DNA of 64,000 nucleotides from Mogibacterium sp. (GCA_012840975.1 DUVP01000027.1:1-64000), one strand, 5' to 3'. Positions 27,078 to 36,087 are shown, numbered from the stretch's first letter. Notes: generated by a model not told the origin, from the sequence alone. Made by a program: numbers and translations.

Positions 27078-28177
27078 TATTTATATGTCTCCATTATTTT
27101 GTCATAAATTATGTCGGCAGCATTTATCGGTGCTATACTAAGACTTGCCTTCTCCATCTTTCTTATATTCTCTCTGTTATTATCCAAAGCTTCCACTATC
27201 TTAATTACTTCTTTACATGTATTCTCATTTTCCCGAACGATGAAAGCTCCGCCTATATCAGCTAATGCCTTGGCATTATAATACTGATGGTCTTCTGTAA
27301 CATTTGGTGAAGGTATAAATATTGCCGCTCTTCCCGCCATAGTTATCTCTGCTGTTGAGATAGCACCACTCCTGCTTATTGAAATATCAGATGCTGAAAG
27401 TATACCCGGCATATTCTTTATATAGGCAGATAGTCTTAAATTCGACGGTACAAAGTTTTCATTATCAAATCTTGCTTTGATATCTTCATAATAATTTTTT
27501 CCTGTTCCCCATATAATCGTATATCCGGTTTTATCAGCGTATTTCCTTGAAAGAGATTCTCCTATCTTATTAGTCATTTCAGATCCCAGACTTCCACCAA
27601 ATATCGTTATAATAAGATCTTCCTTACTTATATTCAGTTTTTCCCTATCAATTAATTTGTTCCTACTCTTGAATTCTTTGCGAACAGGATTTCCGCTATA
27701 AAAAACTTTACTATTTTTACTGAAATATTTATTTGCACTTTCAAATCCTGTAAAAACCGTCTTTGCATATCTTGAAAGGAATCTGTTTGAAATACCGGGA
27801 TAACCGTTTTGTTCATGAAGGTAAACACTCGATCCATATCTATGTGCAGCCAGTACTACAGGAACACTGACATAGCTTCCCGTACTTATAACTATATCAG
27901 GTTTAAATTTTTTCATTATTTTAAAAGCTGAATTGCTTCCGATTAAAGTTTTTACTACTGTCCTTATGAACTTCAAAAGATTGCTTCTGTCAAGTGATTC
28001 AGTCTCTACCTCATACAAAGTATATCCTGCTGCTGGTATTATTGATTTTTCAAGTTCCTCCCCTGCTGCAATATAAATAATTTCACAATCAGGATGACTT
28101 TCTCTAAACTTATCACCTATAGCAAGAGCAGGATATATATGTCCTCCCGTTACTCCTCCTGTGAGAACTATCTTCAT
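27077..28177 (-). CDS. murG: UDP-GlcNAc:undecaprenyl-PP-MurNAc-pentapeptide GlcNAc transferase MurG
   Basis: Makes lipid II from lipid I on the inner membrane face. 366 residues, normal length. N-terminal Gly-rich loop GGVTGGHIYPALAI, second Gly-rich region FGGSLGSEMTNK, and donor-binding ISRSGAISTAEITMAGRAAIF with conserved Glu, matching the two-domain GT-B fold. It overlaps ftsW by 4 bp and ftsQ by 1 bp, consistent with tight translational coupling in the dcw cluster. Confidence 0.97.
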   Translation of the reverse strand: MKIVLTGGVTGGHIYPALAIGDKFRESHPDCEIIYIAAGEELEKSIIPAAGYTLYEVETESLDRSNLLKFIRTVVKTLIGSNSAFKIMKKFKPDIVISTGSYVSVPVVLAAHRYGSSVYLHEQNGYPGISNRFLSRYAKTVFTGFESANKYFSKNSKVFYSGNPVRKEFKSRNKLIDREKLNISKEDLIITIFGGSLGSEMTNKIGESLSRKYADKTGYTIIWGTGKNYYEDIKARFDNENFVPSNLRLSAYIKNMPGILSASDISISRSGAISTAEITMAGRAAIFIPSPNVTEDHQYYNAKALADIGGAFIVRENENTCKEVIKIVEALDNNRENIRKMEKASLSIAPINAADIIYDKIMETYK

Positions 28178-29421
28178 AGGTTAGCCCTCCCTCCGGGTAT
28201 TCCTTTTCTCTTCTTAGATACATTAAGTGCCACTCCTATGCTTGCCATGAATATCCATATTGAAGTTCCTCCATAGCTTATAAACGGTAGTGTTATTCCT
28301 GTTGCCGGCATTGATGCCGTAACAACAGCTACATTGATTATTACCTGTATCCCAAGCATAACCGCAACTCCTGTTGCAAGGTAAAAGCCAAGGCTGTCTT
28401 TAGCACGAAGAGCAATCATAAAGAGTCTGAATAACAATAATATATATACTGCCATAAGAATAAGAAAGCCTATATAACCAAGCTCTTCACCGATTATGGC
28501 AAGAATAAAATCATTTTGCGGTTCCGGTAAATATAAATTCTTAGTGAGGCTTTTACCAAACCCCATGCCTTTAACTCCACCATTGCCAAGCGCTATCAGC
28601 CCCTGAGTTACCTGATATCCATCCCCTTGGCTATCTGCAAAAGGGTCTGTAAAACTTGTTAATCTCACATACCAGTGATAGGGTTTCTGAAAAGTCAGAA
28701 TATAAAAGTATCCTGCTACTGCAAGAAGAGTCGGAATAGATAAGTATAATAAATTCATTCCGGCAACTATCATTATCGCAATAATGATTACAACCAGAAC
28801 AATCGCCGTTGAAAGATTTGGCTGCATTATAACTAATACGAAGTGAGCCATCATTACAGCTGACAATATACCAAGTCCTCTTGTTGACCTTATATTGTCC
28901 GGGGCTTTTGCAAGAAATACTGATGTAAATATTATTACAAACAATTTGGAAAACTCACTCGGTGTTATTCGCAATGCTCCTATTCCGAGCCACCTCGTTG
29001 AGCCATTAATATTTATACCGAAAAGCAACACTAATACCAATAACGATATACTCACAACAATAAGTAAATTTGAAATTTTGCTATATCTGTGATAATCAAA
29101 ATTTGCAACAATTACTAAGATAACGAGTCCTGAAAGAGCAAAGAACAACTGTCTCTTTAAGTACAAGAAAGGATCAGGATCGGAAATATTAATTGTTGAA
29201 TAATACCCGGCACTGAAAACCATAGCTATACCGAAAAAAGTCAATAAAAGCACAATAATAAGTATAGATAAATCATATCTTTTCAGTGTTTTTAAGAAAC
29301 CCCGGGACAAATTGTTTGGCGAAACATTCCGATTCTTTTTTGAGGAAATTGTTTTAGCTCCGGTTTTCTTTTGCTTTTTATTTCTTTTATCCTTCTCCGT
29401 CGTTCTTGTTTTTTTCTTCAT
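28174..29421 (-). CDS. ftsW: septal peptidoglycan polymerase FtsW (SEDS family)
   Basis: 415 residues with about 10 transmembrane helices after a very basic cytosolic N-terminus (about 45 residues rich in Lys). SEDS hallmarks are present: GSTRWLGIGALRITPSEFSK, QPNLSTAIVL, the VTQGLIALGNGGVKGMGFGK loop, and FISYGGTS near the C-terminus. Family knowledge: FtsW is a glycosyltransferase that polymerises lipid II together with a class B PBP, here the PASTA PBP four genes upstream. It is 9 bp from murD and overlaps murG by 4 bp. It could also be called SpoVE/RodA by similarity; position favours FtsW. Confidence 0.95.
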   Translation of the reverse strand: MKKKTRTTEKDKRNKKQKKTGAKTISSKKNRNVSPNNLSRGFLKTLKRYDLSILIIVLLLTFFGIAMVFSAGYYSTINISDPDPFLYLKRQLFFALSGLVILVIVANFDYHRYSKISNLLIVVSISLLVLVLLFGININGSTRWLGIGALRITPSEFSKLFVIIFTSVFLAKAPDNIRSTRGLGILSAVMMAHFVLVIMQPNLSTAIVLVVIIIAIMIVAGMNLLYLSIPTLLAVAGYFYILTFQKPYHWYVRLTSFTDPFADSQGDGYQVTQGLIALGNGGVKGMGFGKSLTKNLYLPEPQNDFILAIIGEELGYIGFLILMAVYILLLFRLFMIALRAKDSLGFYLATGVAVMLGIQVIINVAVVTASMPATGITLPFISYGGTSIWIFMASIGVALNVSKKRKGIPGGRANL

Positions 29422-29429
29422 CGAATTCC

Positions 29430-30818
29430 CTACTTATCGATTATATCCTTAACGATACCCTTGAAATGTCTTCCTCTTTGCTCAAAATTATCATACATGT
29501 CCCAACTGGCACATGCAGGAGAAAGAAGGATTTTATCTCCTTCACGTGCAAGTTCACGGGCTTTATGAACGCATTCCGACATATCTTTACAATTATATAT
29601 CTCACTGAAGCCGACCTCTCTCGCCGACTTCTCAATAATTTTTGAGTCTCTTCCAAGTAAGATCAGTGCTAAGACGTGACCGTGAAGTTCTTTTGCAAGA
29701 TTACTGAAGTCCTGCCCCTTGCCATCCCCCCCTGCAATCAGAATGATGTTTTTCTGAAGTGCCTTTAATGCTATAACCGCAGCATCAACATTTGTCCCTT
29801 TTGAATCATTATAAAAATCAATTCCATCAGTTCGTCCACAGAATTCAATCCTGTGTTCAACTCCAGGGAATTCAACTATTGTTTTGGCTATAACTTCCGG
29901 AGAAACCCCTGCAAAATAACTGATAGCAGCTGCGGCAAGAGCATTTTCTATATTATGATTTCCTATGATTTTCAGATCCGAGGTTTTGCAAATAATATAA
30001 CTCTCACCTTTTTCATCTTTTACGATAATTTTATTATCGTAAATATATGAACCAAGATTCAACTCCTGTTTTCTACTGAAAGGAATAATCTTTGCATCAC
30101 TATATTCCTTTATTTTGCTACATTCTACGTCATCATAATTTATAACCATATAGTCTTCATTTGTCTGGTTAACTCCTATTTTTGACTTTGCCTTTGCATA
30201 TTTATCCATCGTCTTATGTCTGTCCAGATGATCCGGTGTAATATTAAGTATCGATGAAACTACAGGTTTAAATTCCTTAATGCTCTCCAATTGAAATGAT
30301 GATGCCTCTAAAACCATCCATTCATCTTCATCCGCATCTACTGCGTCCAAAATCACAGGGTTTCCTATATTGCCTACAACGGAAGTTTTTCTTCCGGCAG
30401 CTTTGAAAATTTCCCCGACCAGTGTTGTCGTCGTTGTTTTTCCATTTGTGCCTGTTATAGCGATAAAAGAACCTTTGCACAATCTATATGCAAGTTCGAG
30501 TTCTCCGATTATTTCTGCACCGGCTTCCCGCACTTTACAAATAAATTCAAGATCTGTCGGTACACCCGGACTTAATATGACCATATCATATGCCGTAAGG
30601 TTCTCAGGAGTTTCAGCAAAGAATCCTTGAATATTCTTTTTTTCAAGATATTTCATAAAATTTTCATCAATTTTCTCTCTCGAAGAAGAGTCCTGAACAC
30701 TTAAGTTTGCACCCAGGTTGCTCAAAACCTCAACTGCTGCTTTACCGGATTTCCCAAGTCCGACTATAAGTATTGTTTTTTCTGATATTTTTTCTTTGTA
30801 TTTTTCTACCTTATTCAT
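29430..30818 (-). CDS. murD: UDP-N-acetylmuramoyl-L-alanine:D-glutamate ligase MurD
   Basis: ATP-dependent cytosolic Mur ligase adding D-Glu to UDP-MurNAc-L-Ala. 462 residues. Parts: N-terminal UDP-binding Rossmann domain (TILIVGLGKSGKAAVEVL), central ATPase domain with ITGTNGKTTTTTLVG and the SSFQLESI and LNITPDHLDRH motifs, and C-terminal domain with NDSKGTNVDAAVIAL. The HDRH-like Mur-ligase residues are intact. Located between mraY and ftsW in canonical order; murC, murB and murF are absent from the cluster. Confidence 0.97.
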   Translation of the reverse strand: MNKVEKYKEKISEKTILIVGLGKSGKAAVEVLSNLGANLSVQDSSSREKIDENFMKYLEKKNIQGFFAETPENLTAYDMVILSPGVPTDLEFICKVREAGAEIIGELELAYRLCKGSFIAITGTNGKTTTTTLVGEIFKAAGRKTSVVGNIGNPVILDAVDADEDEWMVLEASSFQLESIKEFKPVVSSILNITPDHLDRHKTMDKYAKAKSKIGVNQTNEDYMVINYDDVECSKIKEYSDAKIIPFSRKQELNLGSYIYDNKIIVKDEKGESYIICKTSDLKIIGNHNIENALAAAAISYFAGVSPEVIAKTIVEFPGVEHRIEFCGRTDGIDFYNDSKGTNVDAAVIALKALQKNIILIAGGDGKGQDFSNLAKELHGHVLALILLGRDSKIIEKSAREVGFSEIYNCKDMSECVHKARELAREGDKILLSPACASWDMYDNFEQRGRHFKGIVKDIIDK

Positions 30819-30868
30819 TTCGTTTTCACTTTCGAAATTTATTCAGTTTAATTTCACAGCTTCATTTC

Positions 30869-31846
30869 TTACATCACAGACAGTATTGCAATAACACAAC
30901 AAACAGCTGTAAATACACAAAAAACAGTTACAATCTTAACCTCCGTCCAGCCTCCCAACTCGAAATGGTGATGTATCGGAGCCATACGAAATATTCTCTT
31001 TCCACCCGTTTTTTTGAAATACATGACTTGTATTATTACAGAAAGAGCTTCAATAACAAATATAAGACCTGTTATTGGCAGAATCCATTCCATATTACCC
31101 ACTATTGCAGTAGCAGACAATACTCCTCCTAAAGCCATTGACCCTGTATCTCCCATAAATATTTTTGCCGGATAACGATTGAATACCAGGAAACCTAAAC
31201 TTGCTCCAAGTATTGCGAATCCTGCTGCAGACATCGCTTCATCTCCACCCGGAATGATAGTAAGTCCTATAATCGAAAAAGTAATTGCAACTATTGCCGT
31301 TGTACTGGAAGCCAGTCCGTCAAGGCCATCAGTTAAATTAACCGCGTTAGCCATTGCAACTTCCGTAAACACTATAAACGGTATGTAAAACCATCCGAAA
31401 TCTACATATATTTTAGCAAAAGGTATAAATACCTCCGTACCCTCTCTGAATGTCATAAATACAGCAAGAGCTAAGCCAAACAGTATCTGAAGGAGCATCT
31501 TCTGTTTAGGAGTCAATCCTTCATTCTGTTTTTTTGATATTTTATTGTAATCATCAATAAATCCAATCATCCCGAAAGCAAACATAGATAAAAGAATTGC
31601 CGTTTTATCAGGACTTGCCTGACCTGTAATAAAGCTGCTGCCTATAACCGCAACAGTAATACCGAAAATTATAGCAATTCCCCCCATTGTCGGAGTTCCT
31701 GCTTTGCTGAGATGAGCCTTTGGCCCTTCTTCTCTTATAAATTGGCCAAACTGCTTTTTCTTAAGGATTGGTATCATAGTCCTTGTAGCCAGCACTGTTG
31801 CTACAAATCCTATCAAAGTCACAGTGCCATACCTCAATACTTCCAT
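30869..31846 (-). CDS. mraY: phospho-MurNAc-pentapeptide transferase MraY
   Basis: Integral membrane enzyme attaching phospho-MurNAc-pentapeptide to undecaprenyl phosphate (lipid I synthesis). 325 residues, about 10 transmembrane helices. Signature motifs are intact: FIDDYNKISKKQNEGLTP (paired Asp), the NLTDGLDGLA motif, and HHHFELGGW. It lies 24 bp after the PBP gene and 50 bp before murD, all minus strand. Confidence 0.97.
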   Translation of the reverse strand: MEVLRYGTVTLIGFVATVLATRTMIPILKKKQFGQFIREEGPKAHLSKAGTPTMGGIAIIFGITVAVIGSSFITGQASPDKTAILLSMFAFGMIGFIDDYNKISKKQNEGLTPKQKMLLQILFGLALAVFMTFREGTEVFIPFAKIYVDFGWFYIPFIVFTEVAMANAVNLTDGLDGLASSTTAIVAITFSIIGLTIIPGGDEAMSAAGFAILGASLGFLVFNRYPAKIFMGDTGSMALGGVLSATAIVGNMEWILPITGLIFVIEALSVIIQVMYFKKTGGKRIFRMAPIHHHFELGGWTEVKIVTVFCVFTAVCCVIAILSVM

Positions 31847-31870
31847 AAATCTTCTCCATAAAATATTTGT

Positions 31871-33901
31871 CTATTCACTATATAGATATACCGTAGTACC
31901 TTTATCTACTCTTGTTCCTGATTTCGGGTACTGATCTACTACAACAAATGATTTATCATTTTTACTTTCAGGCATAACTGTATATTTTAAATTCATATTT
32001 TTTAATATAGATATTGCCTTCTGGCTGTCTTTTCCTGTTACTTTTGGAACTTTTACCATATTTTTCTTGGCTTTTGCTTCCTCTTCCTTTGAATACTGTC
32101 TTTCTACGCCGAGATAAGTAAGCGATTTTTCCAATACCTCCTTTATAATAGGACCTGCAGTATTGTTCCCGTATTGTAGTTTAGTTGGCTTATATACAAT
32201 GCATATAATAGAAAGACGAGGATTATCCATAGGTGCCATCGCAACATATGAAGTATTTGTAACATCACTATATGTGGAGCCGGATACAACGTTTGCCGTA
32301 CCTGTCTTCCCTCCTACTCTGAAGCCGGGAATATAAGCTCCTGATCCGCCTGTGCCGGATGTATAGGATTCCATTATATCGCAAAGCTTATCTGCAGTAC
32401 TTTCGGAGACAACCTGTCTGACCTGCTGATCCGGTATATCAACAAGAGTTTTTCCATCTAAGTCTATTATTCTGCTAACGAGTTTCGGCTTCATTAATAT
32501 TCCTTTATTTCCAAAACTGTTGACAGCACAGAGTATTTGAATCGGCGTTACGGCTATTCCCTGTCCATATCCTGTAGTTGCGAGATCGACATCCCCCATA
32601 CCGTTATAATCCTTTACTATTGAATCGGTTTCTCCCGGTAAATCGATACCTGTCTTATCGTTAAAACCGAATAAATCTATATAATTATAAAAAATTTTTG
32701 CACCCATATCGAGTGCAGCTTGAGCCATTGCAGGATTGCAGGAATTACCAACTGCCTCATTCAAAGTCTGTGAACCATGATGACCAAGACAACGCAGATT
32801 GTAATTTCCTACATGGATTCTACCATTACAATAGTATCGGGTGCTGTCATTTGCATATCCGGACTCAAGTGCTGATGCCGCAGTTATAAGCTTAAATGTA
32901 GAACCTGGCTCATATATACTGCTGACAGCATCTACTGTCCACATTTTGCTCAGATACTCAGTCTGACCTTCATCGCTTAAGTTCTTGAATCTCGCATACT
33001 CTGAAGGATCTGAAGGCCTGTTTGAATTATTAGGATCATACTCCGGAATCGATGCCATGGCCAATATATCACCGGATTTAGGATCCATAACTATACAGGT
33101 AATTGCCTCAGCCCCTGTTCTTTTCATTCCTTTAACCAGGGCTTCTTCTACATAATGCTGTATAACAGAATCAATAGTGGTTACAATACTGTTACCGTCT
33201 TGTGCCTCATACATTTTCTTACTTCCGCCTGCTACAGTATTTCCATCCCTGTCAGTCGTTCTTACCACTCTTCCTTTCACACCTGCAAGCTCCGAATTAT
33301 ATTGATATTCAAGACCTGTTCTGCCTACATTATCTGCATTAACTCCTCCCATAACCTGTGCGGCAAAAGCTCCGTTCGGGTAATACCTTGAAGCTTTTGT
33401 TTTAACCACTACATTTGTACCCCAGGCTTTTTCTGCCTTCTCAACAGCTTCCTTTGTCAAGCCGTCAGCAAGCATCACAAGATTCTCCTTACCTTCCAGC
33501 CTTGATTTAATAATTTCTTTGTCGAGACCGCTTATCTCTGTAAGTTTTTTAAGTGTAAATTCTTTTTCTTTCTCGGAAATTCCATCGTATTTGTACATAA
33601 ACTGTGTATACCCATATAACTCGTACTCTGTTACAGTTTCTGCCAGTATATTCATTTTTGAGTCATAAATAGACCCTCTGACAGGGTCAATTTGAGTATC
33701 AACAGTCTGCATAGAAATTGCTTTGCGTTGCAATTCTTCCGCTTTAATAATTTGCCAATATCCCATCCTTACGATTAAAACTGTTATAAGCAATAGCAGA
33801 AACGCAAAACCGAGTGCCAGACGTCTTTTATTCTCCGACTCCGGACTTATATATGCAGATTGTTCATTTTTTTTCGGATTTATTTTTATATTACTCCTCA
33901 T
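31871..33901 (-). CDS. class B penicillin-binding protein with PASTA domain (FtsI/SpoVD/PBP2B type)
   Basis: Septal transpeptidase of 676 residues. One transmembrane helix (about 28-48), dimerisation domain (about 50-230), transpeptidase with catalytic Ser in PGSTFKLITAAS, SCN motif in GNSCNPAMAQ and KTGTAN, and a single C-terminal PASTA domain (about 612-675: VKVPKVTGKDSQKAISI, VVDQYPKSGTRVDKG). Family knowledge: partners FtsW; PASTA domains bind muropeptides or stabilise the protein. The ATG at 33901 has no strong ribosome-binding site; the AGGAG follows rather than precedes it. A bidirectional terminator-like hairpin sits just upstream. Division PBP and sporulation SpoVD cannot be told apart; no spore genes are in the window. 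Confidence 0.93.
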   Translation of the reverse strand: MRSNIKINPKKNEQSAYISPESENKRRLALGFAFLLLLITVLIVRMGYWQIIKAEELQRKAISMQTVDTQIDPVRGSIYDSKMNILAETVTEYELYGYTQFMYKYDGISEKEKEFTLKKLTEISGLDKEIIKSRLEGKENLVMLADGLTKEAVEKAEKAWGTNVVVKTKASRYYPNGAFAAQVMGGVNADNVGRTGLEYQYNSELAGVKGRVVRTTDRDGNTVAGGSKKMYEAQDGNSIVTTIDSVIQHYVEEALVKGMKRTGAEAITCIVMDPKSGDILAMASIPEYDPNNSNRPSDPSEYARFKNLSDEGQTEYLSKMWTVDAVSSIYEPGSTFKLITAASALESGYANDSTRYYCNGRIHVGNYNLRCLGHHGSQTLNEAVGNSCNPAMAQAALDMGAKIFYNYIDLFGFNDKTGIDLPGETDSIVKDYNGMGDVDLATTGYGQGIAVTPIQILCAVNSFGNKGILMKPKLVSRIIDLDGKTLVDIPDQQVRQVVSESTADKLCDIMESYTSGTGGSGAYIPGFRVGGKTGTANVVSGSTYSDVTNTSYVAMAPMDNPRLSIICIVYKPTKLQYGNNTAGPIIKEVLEKSLTYLGVERQYSKEEEAKAKKNMVKVPKVTGKDSQKAISILKNMNLKYTVMPESKNDKSFVVVDQYPKSGTRVDKGTTVYLYSE

Positions 33902-33920
33902 TAACTATACTTTAAGCCTT

Positions 33921-33966
33921 TTTTGTCAAAAAAGCCACCAATCCTTAAGGGTTAGTGGCTTTTTTC
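33921..33966 (-). terminator. terminator-like hairpin between ftsL and the PBP gene
   Basis: Arms AAAAAAGCCAC (33928-33938) and GTGGCTTTTTT (33955-33965) form an 11-bp perfect outer stem, with a further inner pairing around CCTTAAGG. Both strands show GC core plus T-run, so it can terminate in either direction. It lies in the 83-bp gap inside an otherwise tight operon. Confidence 0.75.
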
Positions 33967-33984
33967 CTTTCAATTTTATATACA

Positions 33985-34413
33985 TTAATTATACGCTTCA
34001 CTTTTAATCGCAGCCGCAAGATTCTTACCGTTTTCCTTACCTTCGCAAATGGATATGCAATTGTCTGATGTTGGATATACCATTCCATATTTATTAGTAG
34101 CAATTTTTTCTATTCTGGTTACCTTAGTTTCTTCAACTATCTGGCTTTTTATTGAGTCGATTTCAGCCTGAAGATACTGATTGTCCTGAACGAGGATATT
34201 ATTTGCATGCTGCAAAGTAGCTGTATATGCCTGAAGTCCTATCAGAACAAATACTGCCACGACTGCAATTATTATAAACTTTGCAAGCATTACATTTCCC
34301 CTGTTGCTGCTTTTATCAGAAGCTCGCCTGCTCATTCTTGAACCATAGTTTATCGGAACTTGAGCTGAAGGATAAAATGTATTTACCTGTCTCCTTCCTA
34401 CTGTGCTTGTCAT
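33985..34413 (-). CDS. ftsL: cell division protein FtsL
   Basis: 142-residue bitopic membrane protein: basic cytosolic N-terminus (about 45 aa), one transmembrane helix (LAKFIIIAVVAVFVLIGLQ), and an external coiled coil (NILVQDNQYLQAEIDSIKS) ending in a short conserved tail with KYGMVYPTSDN. This is the FtsL/septum-formation-initiator layout, and its place between rsmH and the class B PBP is the canonical FtsL position. Identification rests on topology and context because FtsL sequences diverge strongly. Confidence 0.88.
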   Translation of the reverse strand: MTSTVGRRQVNTFYPSAQVPINYGSRMSRRASDKSSNRGNVMLAKFIIIAVVAVFVLIGLQAYTATLQHANNILVQDNQYLQAEIDSIKSQIVEETKVTRIEKIATNKYGMVYPTSDNCISICEGKENGKNLAAAIKSEAYN

Positions 34414-34440
34414 TTCTGCATCCTCTTTAGAAATAGTGTG

Positions 34441-35382
34441 TTATATTTTTTCAAGAACCCGTAGTTTTGCACTTCTGGCTCTTGGATTATTCTTCAGTTC
34501 TTTTTCACTTGGCAAAATCGGTTTTTTTGTAATCCTTTTTACATCAGCGATTCTGCCACATACACATAACGGTAACTCCTTCGGGCATGTGCATGGATTC
34601 GATCTTTCTTCGAAAACCTTTTTTACAATTCTGTCTTCAAGCGAATGAAATGTTATTACTACTATCCTTCCACCTGTGTCGAGAAGATCCGGCAGTTCCC
34701 TCACCGCCCTTTCTAAATGTTCAAGTTCGGCATTTACCTCTATTCTTATTGCCTGGAAAGTTCTTTTAGCAGGGTGAGGTCCAGTACGCCTCGCTCTTGC
34801 CGGTATTGCCGCTTTGATTATTTCAACAAGATTTCCTGTCGTTGATATCGGCTCTTCCTTTCTTGCGTTTACAATGAACTTGGATATTCTCGAAGCCCAC
34901 TGTTCTTCACCATATTCTCGGATTATTCTGCTTAAATCGGACTCAGAATATGTATTTATAACCTCATAAGCTGTAAGATTATCTTCCTCGTTCATTCGCA
35001 TGTCTATCGGTGCGTCATTCATATATGAGAAGCCTCTGCCTGCATTATCAAGTTGAAACGATGATACTCCCAGATCAAGCAGTATTCCCTGTACCTTTGA
35101 CTCGCAAGCTTCAGCAATCGTATCTATATCGCTGTAATTAGCATGTATGAACTTCTTTGAACATATGTATTTATCAAGCTTTTTTTTAGCTGCTCTAAGT
35201 GCTGCCATATCTCTGTCAACAGCTATAAGTGTTCCGTTTTCAGATAGTTTCACGCATATTCCGGAGGAATGTCCTCCTCCTCCAACTGTCCCATCTATAT
35301 ATATCCCGTCTTCTCTGATGTTTAGAGCCTCTATCACTTCTTCAAACAAGACCGGTACATGTTCAAAATTCATTTTTTTCAC
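34441..35382 (-). CDS. rsmH: 16S rRNA (cytosine(1402)-N(4))-methyltransferase RsmH
   Basis: SAM-dependent methyltransferase (MraW) of 313 residues. Motifs: [15 protein letters not shown] at the start, [12 protein letters not shown] as SAM-binding loop, [20 protein letters not shown], and the C-terminal [15 protein letters not shown]. Cytosolic; modifies C1402 in the ribosomal P-site. It begins directly after mraZ with no intergenic base (stop at 35383), the universal mraZ-rsmH pairing. Confidence 0.97.
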   Translation of the reverse strand: MKKMNFEHVPVLFEEVIEALNIREDGIYIDGTVGGGGHSSGICVKLSENGTLIAVDRDMAALRAAKKKLDKYICSKKFIHANYSDIDTIAEACESKVQGILLDLGVSSFQLDNAGRGFSYMNDAPIDMRMNEEDNLTAYEVINTYSESDLSRIIREYGEEQWASRISKFIVNARKEEPISTTGNLVEIIKAAIPARARRTGPHPAKRTFQAIRIEVNAELEHLERAVRELPDLLDTGGRIVVITFHSLEDRIVKKVFEERSNPCTCPKELPLCVCGRIADVKRITKKPILPSEKELKNNPRARSAKLRVLEKI

Positions 35383-35814
35383 CTACAAATCATACAGGTC
35401 AAGCTTTTTAATGAATTCTTCGTTTTCCATCATATTCTCACCCTCAGGATCTGATAGAACTTCTGCACTCCATATTTCTATTTTGTCTAAAGCACCCTTT
35501 GTAACGAGATTCTTATTGATACCTGCATATTCTCTTAGATGTTGAGGGATCAGTATTCTCCCCTGAGCATCAAGATTGCATTCTTCAGTATTTGAAAAGA
35601 ATGCTCGAATAAATTTTCGTACGTCCCTGTCGGACTGAGGGAGTTTTCTTATCTTCTCAACCAGAACTCCATAATCTTCCAGTGAATATATATATAGACA
35701 ACGATCAAAACCTCTTGTAAGCATGCAGCGACCGCCGAGAAGATCCCTATATCTTGCAGGGATAATCATTCGGTTCTTGCTATCTATTGTGTTTTGATAA
35801 GTGCCCGTAAACAT
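35383..35814 (-). CDS. mraZ: transcriptional regulator MraZ
   Basis: 143 residues with two AbrB/SpoVT-type MraZ half-domains: MFTGTYQNTIDSKNRMIIPARYRDLL at the N-terminus begins the first (DSKNRMIIP), and NLDAQGRILIPQHLREYAGI marks the second DxxGR motif. Family knowledge: MraZ forms a ring-shaped oligomer that binds short direct repeats upstream of its own gene and regulates the dcw operon. Three such repeats are visible over its promoter at 35857-35881. The ribosome-binding site (GAGAG) is weak. Confidence 0.96.
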   Translation of the reverse strand: MFTGTYQNTIDSKNRMIIPARYRDLLGGRCMLTRGFDRCLYIYSLEDYGVLVEKIRKLPQSDRDVRKFIRAFFSNTEECNLDAQGRILIPQHLREYAGINKNLVTKGALDKIEIWSAEVLSDPEGENMMENEEFIKKLDLYDL

Positions 35815-35856
35815 ATCTCTCTATCCTGAAGTTGAAAAAAACATCGGTTGTAATGT

Positions 35857-35881
35857 CACCATTTTACACCACATTTCACCC
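35857..35881 (-). promoter_or_regulatory. MraZ operator: three 10-bp-spaced direct repeats
   Basis: Read on the minus strand: GGGTG, TGGTG, TGGTG with starts exactly 10 bp apart (complement of CACCC at 35877, CACCA at 35867, CACCA at 35857), separated by 5-nt spacers. This equals the known MraZ box geometry (TGGGN-type repeats with 5-nt spacers). They overlap the spacer and -10 of the promoter, which suggests repression by blocking polymerase. Confidence 0.8.
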
Positions 35882-35889
35882 TTATTCAA
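35861..35889 (-). promoter_or_regulatory. promoter of the mraZ-dcw operon
   Basis: On the minus strand TTGAAT (35889-35884), a 17-bp spacer and TAAAAT (35866-35861). Start of transcription is predicted near 35854, about 40 bp before the mraZ ATG. The MraZ boxes lie inside the spacer and flank the -10. Confidence 0.7.
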
Positions 35890-35961
35890 ATAAAAATACC
35901 CTTTTTTGATATTTATTCCCCACTTTATTTATGTAAAGTTGCCTTTACAAATCTTTTTTTG

Positions 35962-36013
35962 CATAAAAAAAACGTTGACATACTATATATAGTATGTCAA
36001 CGCATTTTTTTCT
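35962..36013 (-). terminator. perfect 30-bp palindrome with flanking A/T tracts (bidirectional terminator)
   Basis: 35973-36002 is a perfect inverted repeat of 30 bp (outer CGTTGACATACTA), with eight A on one side and seven T on the other. On the minus strand the stem is followed by TTTTTTTT, ending the SDR gene transcript before the mraZ promoter. An accessory hairpin (arms 36050-36059 and 36070-36079, CTTGTGGTTA) lies between the SDR stop and this element. No gene is seen in 35815-36087 apart from these and the mraZ promoter. Confidence 0.75.
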
Positions 36014-36049
36014 CTATATATGCTTCCCTACGTTGATATTTGTTTTTTT

Positions 36050-36079
36050 CTTGTGGTTATTGGTTATATTAACCACAAG
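36050..36079 (-). repeat. inverted repeat downstream of the SDR gene
   Basis: Perfect 10-bp arms CTTGTGGTTA (36050-36059) and TAACCACAAG (36070-36079) with a 10-nt loop, just after the SDR stop codon. On the minus strand it is followed by A, not T, so it is not a standard terminator; it may protect the 3' end of the transcript. Confidence 0.5.
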
Positions 36080-36087
36080 ATGCAGAT

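Noticed and set aside
35973-36002. Mobile-element end or attachment site
   Set aside because: No transposase, integrase or target duplication is near; flanking A and T runs fit a terminator better.
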